A stretch of DNA of 64,000 bases from Spinacia oleracea (Eukaryota; Streptophyta; Magnoliopsida; Caryophyllales; Amaranthaceae). This document shows positions 1-15,747 of this stretch, piece after piece. The position numbers were made by a program, and so were the translations under genes. The stretch lies in contig NC_079491.1 of NCBI RefSeq assembly GCF_020520425.1, positions 22,435,449 through 22,499,448 of the forward strand. The letters run 5' to 3'. A model generated the notes under the pieces. That model was not told where the DNA came from. It saw only the letters and a program-made list of their open reading frames with translations, and did not search any database. Numbering within the stretch: position 1 is the stretch's first letter; every line of letters starts with the position of its first letter.

Positions 1-686
1 TCAATTCAATTAACCCAACTCAATTAACCCAACTCAATTATGAAATTTTGTTAATAACTCTTCCCACCAACAACGAAATTACCCAAGAATAAGAATTTAA
101 TTCCTATACTCAAGAAAATTGCCTTTTTAAGTAATAAAACTAACCCATAATTCATAATACAAAAAATTAGGGTTATCAAATTATACCTGCGAATTTTTCT
201 TGGAGAATGGATTAATTGCTCTTTAATCCTTAAATTGATGCGCCTCTATCAAATTTTCTCGATGATTTCATCAATAAAGAGGAAGGTACGAAGGTGGTGA
301 AGCTCAGTTATGGCAATGGCAGAGAACGATGATCTACCAAACTGTTGAATGCGTCGAGCGATAAAACTTTGAATACCCTTATTTTATTTAATTTTTTCTA
401 TGTTTGTGGTATAAGTGAAGAAATTGTGAAGTGGAAGGTATGTGTCATAAGTTAATGCCACGTATATGTATTTTTGGAGGGAAAAGTAAAAGATGACCTG
501 TTAATCATTAAACTAGCCAGTTACCGGTAATGCAACTTGTTAAAAATAAATTGATATAAAAAATTAACTTAATCAAATATAATTAAAAATTAGACTTAAT
601 ATTAATAAATAGGACAAAGGTTATCCCAACAAATTTTCCTTAATATAATTTCGCCCATGTTTTTAACCCAAAAAAAAAGTGGAGCG
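1..686. other. AT-rich intergenic sequence, no gene recognised
   Basis: The first 45 bases are a short tandem repeat of a 16-base unit built on CAATTAACCCAACT. The remainder is AT-rich. The stretch 180-360 is less AT-biased and read on the - strand could be the 5' end of a gene running off the window to the left, but I could not identify a protein or a convincing splice pattern. Confidence 0.4.
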
Positions 687-1384
687 CTAATAGCCGCCCC
701 ATATTACTCAAAGCCAGCCCCATTCATTTACCCATATACCCTCCTATATTTACCCTCCCTTTTCAACTATTACCATCCTCATTTACCTTTTACTTTCCCA
801 CCCCAATCTTGACCACCACCACCGGATATCACCGTCGTCGGAAACCACCATCGGGAATCACCGCCGGCTGCCACCGCCGGAAAACTACTCCGGCCACTGC
901 CTGCCAACACCGCCATCATCAATGGCCGATTCATCGCAAGAGGTAATTTTTTTTTGTTCGGGTTTTTTTTAGGAACTTATGAATTTCTAGCTTGCACCAT
1001 GGTAAAAGCTTATGAATTTCTAGCTTGCACCATGGTATAGGCTTATGAATTTTAAGCTTGTACCATGGTGCAAGCTAGAAATTCATAAGCCTGTACCATG
1101 GTGCAAGCTAGAAATCATAAGTTCCTAAAAAAAATTCCGAACAAAAAAAAAAAATACCTCTTGCGATGAATCGGCTATTGATGATGGTGGTGTTGGCAGG
1201 CAGTGGCCGGAGTAGTTTTCCGACGGTGGTTTCCGGCGACGGTGATATCCGGTGGTGGTGGTCAAGATTGGGGTGGGAAAGTAAAAGGTAAATGAGGATG
1301 GTAATTGTTGAAAAGAAAGGGTAAATATAGGAGGGTATATGGGTAAATGAATGAGATGACTTTGAATAATATAGGGCGGTAAAT
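687..1384. repeat. Large inverted repeat (foldback element), about 340-bp arms
   Basis: The left arm (about 687-1048) and right arm (about 1054-1384) are near-perfect reverse complements meeting at a centre near 1050. Each arm carries a CCGCCC-type end, a GC-rich block of CACCGCCGG-like sequence, and two copies of a TTCTAGCTTGCACCATGG module at the centre. Reading frames on both strands here simply mirror each other and are not genes. The outer ends look like transposon termini, flanked by TAATAG and TAAATA, which may be a decayed target duplication. It could be a foldback DNA transposon or MITE. A transcript across it would form a long hairpin. Confidence 0.75.
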
Positions 1385-1617
1385 AATAAGCCAAAAAAAC
1401 GAAAACGGTTGGTGAGAACCAATAGAAAGTTCAAAAAAGACGAAGAATGAAAAAGAAATTCCATCTTGGAGTATTCAACCAAAAAAAAGTAGTGTCGTAC
1501 ATAGGCCCAAATGGCGTTTGTATATATATATATTTTTTGTTTTTTTACTTTATTTTTTAGGGAAAGCTAAGTGGGGTTGGTTGGTGAGTGATTGATTTTT
1601 GTGCCGAATGCCGCGCC

Positions 1618-1625
1618 TATAAACA
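1618..1625 (+). promoter_or_regulatory. TATA box of the adenosine kinase gene
   Basis: CTATAAACA lies about 120 bases before the ATG and is followed by a C/T-rich leader (about 1627-1739) typical of a plant 5'UTR. Transcription would be expected to start near 1650. It lies about 235 bases downstream of the foldback repeat. Confidence 0.6.
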
Positions 1626-1727
1626 CACTTCCCACTCTCTTCTCTTAGATCTGAATCTGAGCTTCACTCTCCTCATACCTACTCACACTCTCTCATTTCT
1701 TCTTTTTTTTCCATTTTCTCTCCTTAA

Positions 1728-6031
<4,304 letters not shown>

Positions 6032-7856
6032 GGAAAGCCAGTTCTCACCTACTCGCATTATAGTAGAGTGGTTGTGACGAGTCGTTTATGGTTTATTCTC
6101 ATTTTTGTAGTTTGAGAGCTTGGTCTTCCTAGTGTTATTGATGTTCAAGGATCTGGTTATTCAGTTTGCTTCCCCAGAAGCATATGATTTTATTATAGAT
6201 CATTGTTGTGGATTTATAATCTGCTCTATATGTATTCAGAATTTTAATAGAGATGGACACAGTTCCACAAAATAAACCGAATTTGAAAAATCAATCCCAA
6301 ACCCCCAGCATTGGAAGATGATGAGATAGTCACTGATCCCTCGTTTTATTTTCCTGATCTGTGACTAGAATATAATTAAGCTTCATTTGCCTTTGCTTCC
6401 TTGTGATTCTTTTTTGAAACAACCATTAAGGAGCTTAATAATTCTCATTTCGTTGAGTTTAGTGGCTGGTAATTCTCTTTACTAAAGAGGTTACAAACTG
6501 AAACTCTATGAGGGAAGGAGAAACAAAAATTATATGCATTCCTGTCATCCTGTGTTTGACTTGAATGACCAAAACATGCATCTTGGCTCAACTACGGACT
6601 ACCTTCCTCATTGTTTGCTGATTGAGACACTACACTACTTTCTCATTATGTTTGTCCTAATCTGCTATCTCCACCTTAGCGTCAGGTAGACTCAGGTTAG
6701 ATAAGTAGTTGCATACATGAACAATCAAAGATGAACCCTCTGCCACAGAAACCCACATTCCTCAGAGGTTTTGGATCCTCTAGAATTCTAAAATAACTCA
6801 TAAGTTCAAAAAAAAAATTGATGTCTTATATAATTTATTAAGATAAGATAAGTTCGGAAAAAAAAAAATTGAATAAAACACACTCCCTTTCCATTCAGAT
6901 TAATTATTATTGTAAGTGCCATTTGGTTAATTATCAATACTAAAGGTTTTTAAATACGCCTATGGATAATTTGTTTCGTGTGCAAATATATATAGTAATG
7001 TGCATGTGTTAACTATGGATATGACATATTCAGTGCAGACTTTTGAGGGATTTTTCTTTGTTGAAAGTTTTTTATGAGCCGTGTCAAATCACTTATTTGA
7101 TGGATGTCAACATTTTCATATTTGTCAACCATATTAGGCAGTCAAAGTCTTAAGAGGTACTTGGGTGAAAAAAAATGTCTACAACTGGTGGTGTGTTTTG
7201 GTACTCAAGGCACGAGGTGAAAATCATCGTCTATAATTATATCATTAACCTTTGTAATCAACTGCACAAAATAAACACCTTTATCTTAAATTCTTCCTTT
7301 ATTAATAGGGAAGGTTTAATTTATGAGAGTTGAAGCTACCCGTCTTAATATCTTATACTTACGTCAAAGTAAAAAAGAGGACTACAGAATATTCCGTATT
7401 AATATGGTAGTGATTGTGCTGACTACTTCCTCCGTTTCTTACTAAATGCATTATTTTGACTTTCACATTATTCATTTACTAATTTTGACCGCATTTATAC
7501 TAATATGTAAACACATATTTTGTATTTTAATTGTTATTGCATTGATCTCAATATATATTTCTAATTTTTCTAATTTTTATTAATATATAATTAAAGATAT
7601 TGATGGTAAAAACTAAACAGTATATAAAGTCATTATGATGCATCTATTATGAAATAGAAAAAATATTAAATTGAAGTTGGAATCGTGCTACTCTGTAGTT
7701 ATTAATTAGACTCTGACCCAACTTCATTTAAGTCGAGCCCAATAAAGACTTATCTTTGGGCAACAAAATTTGTAGCGAGGAGCCGAGGAGCGAGTATGAG
7801 AAAAAAATGTGGCAACAATTTACAAATATTCGTTTGGTGTTTAATAGTAAAATCAA
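6032..7856. other. ADK 3' flank and AT-rich intergenic DNA
   Basis: The first few hundred bases are presumably the ADK 3'UTR. About 6790-6880 holds fragments rich in ATAAGTTC like those in the Harbinger-type MITEs elsewhere here. About 7425-7655 looks like a decayed Stowaway-type MITE: the left end reads CTTCCTCCGTTTCTTACTAAATGCATTATTTTG in pieces and the right end is a degenerate reverse complement. No gene is seen. Confidence 0.4.
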
Positions 7857-8588
7857 CTAGTATAGTACCCGTGCGATTCACGGTTTATGATCTAAAGATT
7901 AATTTTGCATGAAATCTAAACTATAGCTATATAAAATTGTATTCTAAATAGATCTTATAGATTTTTTTTCTAATTAAAATCCAAATCTATCACACTTTGA
8001 AGCAAATTTGTGAGAGATCCTCCTATTTCACACAAGATTATTTTGACCCCCGTTCATCACCATGTCAAACATAAAGTTATTTTCATCCACCTTTACTTTG
8101 ATAATCATACCATCTAATAATGGATATACCATATATCCATTACGCGATCAATTAATACCTATCCACACCATCTACTTTATTTAGGTAGAGATGACTCTGA
8201 AGCAGGGCGCGTGCGGAAGATGGTCTTTCCACTTCCATATCCGTTTAAAAATGTCATCTCCATCCTCGCTACCCAGGTTAGTATATGGTACTCATCCTCA
8301 TCCCAACCCCAATCACCGCCTCGCGGGGTATAAAATAAAAGTCATCCCCGCTCCTTCACCACCCAGATACCCCCCCTAAACTCACCCCTTGATCCAACAA
8401 ATTTATTTAATTTGGTAGGAGATTTTTGAATTTTACTACACTGTTCTTTTCTATAATTTAATCTGGTTGTCTGATTCGAGTGATTGAGTAAATAAATAGA
8501 ATTTATAATATGCAAGTATAGTGAAAAGATGTAGATATAATCATAATCAATCAGATGAAGATAAGCTAGACATGCGGTTTCAGACTAA

Positions 8589-8803
8589 GGCTCTGTTTGG
8601 TTCACCTTATTTCCATTTATTTTTAAAATTAAAATAAGTTCAAATAAGTTCACCTAAATTCAGATAAGATAAGTTCAGGAAAAATAAGGGTTGTCATAAT
8701 TATAATTTATAAATAAGATAAGTTCTAATAAGTTTAGGTAAGTTCATATAAGATAAGTTCATTAAAAGAAATAAAAATAAGGTGAATAGAACGCAGTACC
8801 CCC
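8589..8803. mobile_element. PIF/Harbinger-type (Tourist-like) MITE
   Basis: A 215-bp element flanked by TAA on both sides, with imperfect terminal inverted repeats ending in TTCACC and GGTGAA. The interior is built of repeated ATAAGTTCA/AGATAAG units. A relative lies at 48365-48560 and a weaker one near 47597. Confidence 0.6.
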
Positions 8804-9679
8804 TAAAATCCATCATCGCTTGACATATACATTTTTATCCCCATAGACACACGATTCACGTATCAAAATGTTAATTTTGTACAATTTTTTATATATATAA
8901 GTGATATTGCATTCGTTACATTAATCTGCTATTCTAATTTTTAAAAAATATTATCAACAATAACTTAACAAACTCATAATACAGAGTGTGTTATTTAAGT
9001 AATTTTATATCAAATATGTTCAATGATTCATCTTAAACACCATCTTTTTATTCTATGTTAATCCTTACACTTTTGAGCATATACTTGTTGACATTAATTC
9101 GTTATTTAAAAATAATTCTTAAACTACTCCCTCGGTTCACAATTTAAAGTGTTCACATATCATGACACCTAATTTTAGTATAAGTTTTGAAGTGTGGTTA
9201 TTGAATATTTTTTTATTGAGAAAGTAGGTAGAATGAAAGGTGAATTTTCTTTAATTGAATGAGAATGAGTATGTGACCTTAGGTTTTAGTAGTGGGAAAA
9301 AAGAAGTAAATATTATAATCGTGGGCCCTTTCCAAAAATACTAACTTCCCAAACTAAATTGGGTTTCATGACTATAATGCATATATGATTATAAATCATA
9401 GTCCACCAATTAATTGTAGAATTTGGTTTTGGTCATATTTTTCATAGTATTTGATGAAGCACATACCAAGTATAATTAGTTAGTCATATTTTAATTTCAC
9501 CAATATTATTATCTATGAAACTGCATATTTAAACAGTTCAAAATGCTATCAATTTTTCTTGTAATATTTAAATATTTTTCTGTTTATTACCATACCTATG
9601 TATTACTTTTGAAAAAGATTTTTTTGAAAGAATATATTACAAAGTTTTTTTTTTTTGTTTAGAAATATCAAAAGATATA

Positions 9680-9930
9680 CTCCCTCCGTTCTTGATTATT
9701 AGTCCCTTTTGGAATCTTGTCACTATTTACAATTGAAGGCAATCTTCTAATTTCTTTCCAATACGTATTTCAAAATATATTCATGTGACATCTTGTTTTG
9801 TTCGTATCTTAACAATATCAAATTTTTATATTTCTTTAACGTACGTATTTGAATATATATTTACGTTTAAATATGGAGTTGAAACGGATGAAAAAGTCAA
9901 AATAGGACTAATATTTAAGAACGGATGGAG
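9680..9930. mobile_element. Stowaway-type MITE
   Basis: A 251-bp element with terminal inverted repeats CTCCCTCCGTTCTTGAT and its imperfect complement at the right end, flanked by TA on both sides. This is the classic Tc1/mariner-derived MITE pattern. The open frame across it is chance. Confidence 0.75.
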
Positions 9931-10096
9931 TATATTTTTCATTAAGTATTTATTACTATGTATGATTTGGTATAAAGTATAATTAATCATTTATAGAAAT
10001 GAGATGATTTATAGAAATGAGTATATTATTCATATAATCTTAATGCATCATTTAAGTAATTTTGTCATATTATAAGATAAGGAGTACGAAGTATTA

Positions 10097-10345
10097 CCTC
10101 CATTTCAGAAAGTTCTTTACGCTTTGGAAAATGTGTCCAAATTATAAAAACTATGACCGTAAATTCCCACCATTATATACATTAAAACGTTACATGTAAG
10201 ATCTTGTTAGATTGGTCTCGGAATGTATTTTCATATTATCAAATTTTTATAATTTTTTCACATGCGAAATTGGATATATTAGTAGTTAAATATTGCATTG
10301 GAGTCCGTGCAAATAGTAACTGTAAAGATCTTTTTGAAACGGAGG
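10097..10345. mobile_element. Stowaway-type MITE
   Basis: A 249-bp element. Left end CCTCCATTTCAGAAAGTTC, right end GAACTTTCTGAAACGGAGG-like in reverse complement with a few mismatches, TA on both sides. Confidence 0.65.
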
Positions 10346-10500
10346 TAGTAGTATTTATTTTTTTGAATTATCTTTTAAAAAAAATTTGAAGTACTTTTTG
10401 GATAAAAAACAAAAAAAAAGAAAAACACAGAGAGCACGATGTGTTAGTTGTAAAAGATAGAGACTTGCTTATTTAATACGATGTATGGAGGTAAATACTT

Positions 10501-10612
10501 CGTAATATATAGGTTACATTAGCTTTTCTTCTTCTTGTAAGCTATGTATAATTATTCGTAATATATAGGTTACATTAGCTTTTCTTCTTCTTGTAAGCTA
10601 TGTATAATTATT
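10501..10612. repeat. Perfect 56-bp tandem duplication
   Basis: The unit beginning CGTAATATATAGGTTACATT occurs twice in direct succession (10501-10556 and 10557-10612) with no difference that I can see. Its identity points to a recent event. Confidence 0.85.
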
Positions 10613-11249
10613 CAATGTTGTATAATATCACATTTAGTAGTTGTATTTTTTAGGATGAATCTATTTTTTAAAATGTTATATTACGTTCATGATATTATAC
10701 ATTCTTTATTATATTTGGTCATTCTAAACTTGTTTGGGATCATAATTATTTAAGGTTGACAAAATAATACGTAGTAGATCATTATATTAGGAAACTTTTG
10801 TTAAGTATGACCAAGTACTATAATTGTTTTATTCTTTCAAATACTCCGCATATGATAAAATGGATTTGTAAAAGATGTTTATTACCTTAAATAATTATTT
10901 AGTATATATGTAAGTTAAAAAAAATTAAATAATAACACTGATAGGGACATGTGTCAGCTTTACATCGAGCGCTTTGTGTTTTATTAGAGTATATATAGAT
11001 AGATATAGATATAGATTAAGTTTGTATTAAGTAATCAGAATTATAATTTTTCCTATAAGAAAAATATACTTTGACTTTACTTGACTGCAATTATCTTTGC
11101 TATATACGAAGTATTAGAATAAACTTACTTTTATATAGAGAAAGTTAATAAAAAATTCATACTACAAAATATTTTACCCCGTATTATTTTTATATATGTA
11201 ATCCCATAGAATCATATATTTCAATAATTTTTAAATTATAAGAGAGGCA

Positions 11250-12010
11250 AGTTAGAGAGTGACACTTGTCAGCTCCACATTAATTTATTCTCTTTTAATA
11301 TAATACTCGGTATATAGTTATAGATAAATGCTAAACGTTGATCGTTGTTTAAAAAACTACACTGAACACGACCTAAGCAAAGTAAAACTCCACCACTCCT
11401 TAATATCTCGGGTTTTTGTCTCCACCAGTCCTTAATATCTCGGATTTTGTTTGTTTTTTTTATTGGCAGTGTAGTAATGTATATTATATATAGATAGATA
11501 GAATAGATATAGATATAGATATAGATATAGATATATATAGATTCACATGATATTCATTATACATATATAGGAAATGCTCTATATTAGTTTGTAAAATATT
11601 GATAGGAAAATGCTCCATGTATAGGAAAGACTTATTTTCATTATGTAAAGATTGTGATATGTATAACACGCATTCTCAATACTTACGTTTTGGGTTTTGG
11701 ACATGAGAATGTGATAATGCTAAATGCACAATTCCTTAAATAAATAATGCCAAATGCTAATGATCTATATAAGGTTTTTTTCCTGTTTTGAAAGGATAAT
11801 GATCTATATAAGTTAGTAAAAATATTGCTAAATAATGATGAATCTTTTATTTTTTATCTGTTTTTCCATATTAGTTCTTGTTACCAGAAAATACAATAAG
11901 TTAAATATGACAAAAAATTATATATTAATTAATTAATATTAAAAGAGAGGCCAATCAATGAGTGACATTTGTCATCACCATATTGATTTCCTCTCTTTTA
12001 GTATGATATA
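11250..12010 (-). mobile_element. Two further Helitron 5'-end-like sequences (- strand)
   Basis: About 11250-11330 and about 11935-12015, read on the - strand, each show TCTAT near the start, AT-rich sequence, AAAAGAGA, and then GACAAGTGTCACTC or GACAAATGTCACTC. Both resemble the putative 5' end near 10925-11015. Their 3' ends were not found, so these may be truncated or abutting copies. A (TATAGA)n microsatellite lies between them at about 11490-11530. Confidence 0.3.
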
Positions 12011-12285
12011 TAGATTAATTAACAAAAAGTCATATTACATCTACATTAAAAATCGAATTTAACAAATTCATAATAAATTAAAAATATAGAAGTATTTCTT
12101 CATCAAAACTATAATAACAGGGGGAGATTTTGCAAAGTCACAAAATTTTCAGAAAGACCGATCTACGATAATATATTTTGTGGCGGCCTAAAGGAGTAAG
12201 GTTATCCGCACTTATTTCGTACTTTTAGTTACCCTTATTGATGTTATTAGTTTCTTTATTGTAGTTATAAGTTGTCTTATTTTCA

Positions 12286-12370
12286 AGGCTATTAGCTTAA
12301 ATGGTAGAACAGTGTACAATATTGTACAATATTGTACATGTGTAGGTTCAAGCCCCACATAAGCCTACAA
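12286..12370 (+). repeat. tRNA-like segment, possible SINE head
   Basis: TAGCTTAAATGGTAG (A-box-like) is followed at a tRNA-like distance by GGTTCAAGCCCC (B-box-like). Between them is a tandem GTACAATATT repeat that cannot form a normal anticodon arm, so this is not a functional tRNA. A tRNA-derived SINE is plausible. Degenerate GGTCACTT-type repeats follow (about 12460-12610). Confidence 0.35.
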
Positions 12371-12610
12371 CCTATATTACACTTGGTTATTGGTGCATTC
12401 TCATTGTTGGTGTTGTATTGGTCATAGTTATAACCTTGTAACAAGCATATCACTCTTGATCAGGGTCACTTCATTGTTTATTGTTAGAGTCACATTTTTC
12501 ATTGGTTATGGTCACATTTATCCTTGAGTAAGGTAACTTTAGTCCTCGAATAAGGTCACTTATATCGTTGGTCGGGTTCACTTTTATCTTTCGTTTGGGT
12601 CACTTTTTAT

Positions 12611-13377
12611 CTTGAGTGGGTTCTATTTTTCACTTTTTACATGCTAGGTAGGATGTACAGTAAAATACCATAATTCGGGGGTAGACAAAAGTTTTTGTTG
12701 CACTGTATGATATCACTTGAACATATTGCTGCAGTGCACAGTAAAATCTTTTCGGAGAGATAATTTTAAATCAAGTTAAAAATTGATAATTGTTGCGATC
12801 TCCCTTGATTCTTTATCAAATATCAACGAACCGAATTCACGACGATAACTCCACCAAAACTATACTAAATCTCAAATACTCAACTAATCCAAAAAATAAA
12901 AAGTTACTACACTCAAACAATGTAATTTTACTGAATCTAATGACAAAATTATGAATAAATTGAATTATAACAAAAGGGTCTAAAATAGCCATGTTTACGA
13001 AGATATTTGGTTATTTCGATCTAGGAAACCTTAATATTTGTAAACCTTGACTACAATTATTCGTTTGAGAATTGATAATTAGAGGATAATTAGATATTTA
13101 CGATAAAAGGTTGATAGAAAATAATTGAAATTTCCTTCATGACAACTAAATATGAGAGTGACATTTCCCTAAAAATGTGAATTGAATAAAATATATAAGG
13201 AAAACATGCATGCGGGCATAATGGGTTGATATGAACCAAACTAAGTCGTTTTTGTCAAGTCAACTCAGTTGTTGCACTTGAATTTTAACTTTTTTTTTTT
13301 CTGGAATTGAGAAATCAGATTATAAGAGTCACAAACGGTGCCAAGCCTAGTTCTTGTAGACCGATAGTGATGGATAC
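12611..13377. other. AT-rich intergenic DNA, nothing recognised
   Basis: No coding signal, terminal repeat or RNA gene is seen. Confidence 0.4.
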
Positions 13378-14066
13378 ATTTTTTGTTTTTTTGTTTTTTT
13401 TATATCGGCTTAAACATACATTAATGAAAAGAAATTAAGAAACTACAATAACAAATTATGAAAGCTTTGAGGTCGTTTAAGACCTTTACACATCCAAAGC
13501 TTTTAATATGAGCTCTACTAGCCTTACATATCACTTTAGACGCAAAACAACAAACATAATAGATGCTTTGCTTGTTGGCCCTTGATTGCCGGTCTCATAT
13601 TGCACACTCACATTCCTTTTCCCACTCGAGCTGAAACTTGGGCAATATCCACCGAGGAGAACCCTTGTATACCTGTGAAACTTGAAAGACAAAAGAAGAA
13701 ACAAAAGGACGGTATATTCACGAAATGGTTGAAACGACCTTGTGAACAAGGGGGCATGCTCACAAACCAACTGAGCCACTATAAGTGACTCGACACCCTC
13801 ATGAACGGGTACTCGAAGTTTCCTCTTTAACCAAAAGAAACTCAAACTAGTGGATATGCTATTAACCCCCAAAATTTACATTCTGGGAGCAGTCATCGGA
13901 TATGATATTTTGAATGTAATGAGAAAACATCGCATTACAAACCTAAACTGCTGAACAACCAGACATCGTGAACACCAAACCCTCCTTCTACAATCACCCT
14001 TACAACCTTCTTCCTCCATCCTATGACTTGATATACCACCTTCTACGATAATATAAACACCAAGGA
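13378..14066 (-). mobile_element. LINE-like sequence, 3' part (split by later insertion)
   Basis: On the - strand the sequence ends at 13378-13402 in an A-rich tail (AAAAAAAACAAAAAAAC), as non-LTR retrotransposons do. It appears continuous with 28854-29890 once the solo LTR at 14072-28848 and its CAAGC duplication are removed. No reverse transcriptase domain is recognisable in the short frames here. The assignment rests on the tail and overall layout only, so it could be another transcribed repeat. Confidence 0.35.
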
Positions 14067-14071
14067 CAAGC
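14067..14071. repeat. Target-site duplication CAAGC (left) of outer solo LTR
   Basis: Matches CAAGC at 28849-28853. Confidence 0.85.
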
Positions 14072-14309
14072 TGTAAGGTTATGAATAATACAAACAATAT
14101 AATTCATGCGGAAAAACCATAAAGCCAGGAATCCAAATTAATTGTCACATAGTCAATTAGCATAATTTAGGTTACATATAATGTGATGCGTGCCTTCCCT
14201 ATCTGCTCCCGAACTGAACAGAACAAGTCTTTAAAGCTCCAAATGTTGCCCCTCCGTAGAAAGTCCACAACACATTCGGATCCGCCTTAGGTTCAACCAA
14301 CTAGGATTT

Positions 14310-15736
14310 TGTTAGGTTATGATACATATGATATTACATAAATCATGCGGAAACAACCATTAACCCAGGATTACATATTATTTACACATAATCATATAGC
14401 ATAATTTAGATGCATACTCTTTGTTGCGTGCCCTCCCTAGCTGCGCCCGAACCGAGCAAGAACAAGTCTTTAGGACTCCAAGTGTCGTCCCTCCGTAGAT
14501 AGTCCACAGCACGTCCGGATCCGCCTTAAGATTGACCAACTAGAATCGCCCTTAAGGTACTAGAATTTTCGGCACTTTTGAGCAAGATGTGTGGCTGAAT
14601 TTTTCTCTCAAAAACTCACTTTGAATACTTTGAAACTCATTATAAATTGTGAACCCAGGCCACATATTTATAGGGTTATGGAAAGGGAATTGGAATCCTA
14701 TTCAGATACAAATTAATTAAACCTAGAATCCTACAAGAACTCTAATTTAATTAATTTATCAAATAGAATTAGGAATTTAATCATTAACCGAACTCTGCAC
14801 GTTTTAGGAAACGTGCACGAACACAAACACTTACGCACACACACACGGCAGCCTCGATGGGCCGCCCATGCGTGCGTGCGAGCAGCAGCCCACGCAGCGA
14901 GGCCTGCGCGAGCCACAAGCCCACGCAAGCACCCGCGCGCGCTGCGCGCGCTGTGCGCGCTGCCACGGCCTGCTGGGCCTGGCCTTGCGCTGGGCCTGGC
15001 GTGGCTGTTTGTGTGGCGCGCTTGGCTTGCTGGGCGATGGCCTGGCTTCGTGCTGGGCCCTCGTCCGGCAGGCCTCATCCGATGCTTATTCGTACGATAC
15101 GCTTCCGATTAAATTTCCGATTCCGGAATTCATTTCCGATACGAACAATATTTAACATTTCCGATTCCGGAATTAATTTCCGTTTCGAACAAATATTTAA
15201 TATTTCCGTTTCCGGAATTATTTTCCGATTCCGGTAATATTTCCGATTCTGACAATATTTCCGTTTCCGGCAATATTTCCGATTCTGGTAATATTTCCAT
15301 TTCCGATAATATTTTCCGATACGTACCATGTTTCCGTTTCCGGCAACATCTACGACTTGGATAATATTTATATTTCCGATACGATCCATATTTCCGTTTC
15401 CGGTAATATCATCGTTTCCGGAGTATTCATTTCTTGCCTGTGACGATCTCAGCTCCCACTGAAAACAAGATCCGTCGATTCCGAATATCCATAGATAGAG
15501 TATTTAATGCCATTAAATACTTGATCCGTTTACGTACTATTTGTGTGACCCTACGGGTTCAGTCAAGAGTAAGCTGTGGATTAATATCATTAATTCCACT
15601 TGAACTGAAGCGGCCTCTAGCTAGGCATTCAGCTCACTTGATCTCACTGAATTATTAACTTGTTAATTAATACTGAACCGCATTTATTAGACTTATCATA
15701 GAATGCATACTTGGACCAAGGGCATTATTTCCTTCA
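14310..15736 (-). repeat. 3' LTR of the copia element
   Basis: 1427 bp, bounded by TG and CA. On the - strand a CTATAAATA box lies at 14665-14673, so the U3 region is about 14680-15736. U3 contains an array of TTCCG/TTCCGG motifs (about 15098-15425) and a GC-rich CG-repeat block (about 14820-15070) whose open frames on both strands are compositional artefacts. Confidence 0.93.
15098..15425. repeat. TTCCGnTTCCGG motif array in LTR U3
   Basis: About twenty degenerate copies of an ATTTCCGATTCCGG/ATTTCCGTTTCCGG unit occur at roughly 20-25-bp spacing. Several contain TTCCGGAA, which fits the TTCnnGAA core of a heat-shock element. The array is repeated in the other LTR (about 24135-24462) and in the older solo LTR (about 28270-28520). 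A regulatory role is inference. Confidence 0.7.
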
Positions 15737-15747
15737 GTCTCCCACTT
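15737..15747 (-). promoter_or_regulatory. Polypurine tract for plus-strand priming
   Basis: Read on the - strand, AAGTGGGAGAC abuts the 3' LTR directly, the position and composition expected for the copia polypurine tract. Confidence 0.8.

Larger units (their letters stand above)
7857..11015 (-). mobile_element. Putative non-autonomous Helitron (- strand)
   Basis: On the - strand the 3' end shows a short GC hairpin (7868-7884, arms CCGTG and CACGG) followed by a CTAG end at 7857-7860 and then T, the layout expected of Helitron 3' termini. About 3.1 kb away, near 10925-11015, the - strand reads TCTATATCTA, an AT-rich stretch, AATAAAA and then GACACATGTC, which resembles the 5' ends of plant Helitrons. 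No Rep/helicase is encoded. Pairing these two ends is inference, because more 5'-like ends lie just to the right. Confidence 0.35.

Noticed and set aside
1108..1482. Two - strand open frames upstream of ADK
   Set aside because: They lie in the right arm of the foldback and mirror the left arm; no domain.
11484..11669. Small - strand frame ending in ISISISIS
   Set aside because: Translation of a TATAGA microsatellite.
12286..12370. Possible tRNA gene
   Set aside because: A and B boxes are present but the anticodon arm is replaced by a GTACAATATT repeat; treated as SINE-like.
14731..15389. Overlapping open frames on both strands in the LTR
   Set aside because: GC-rich, low-complexity LTR sequence open in most frames. 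The same frames recur in the other LTR (23768-24426). No protein family is recognised.
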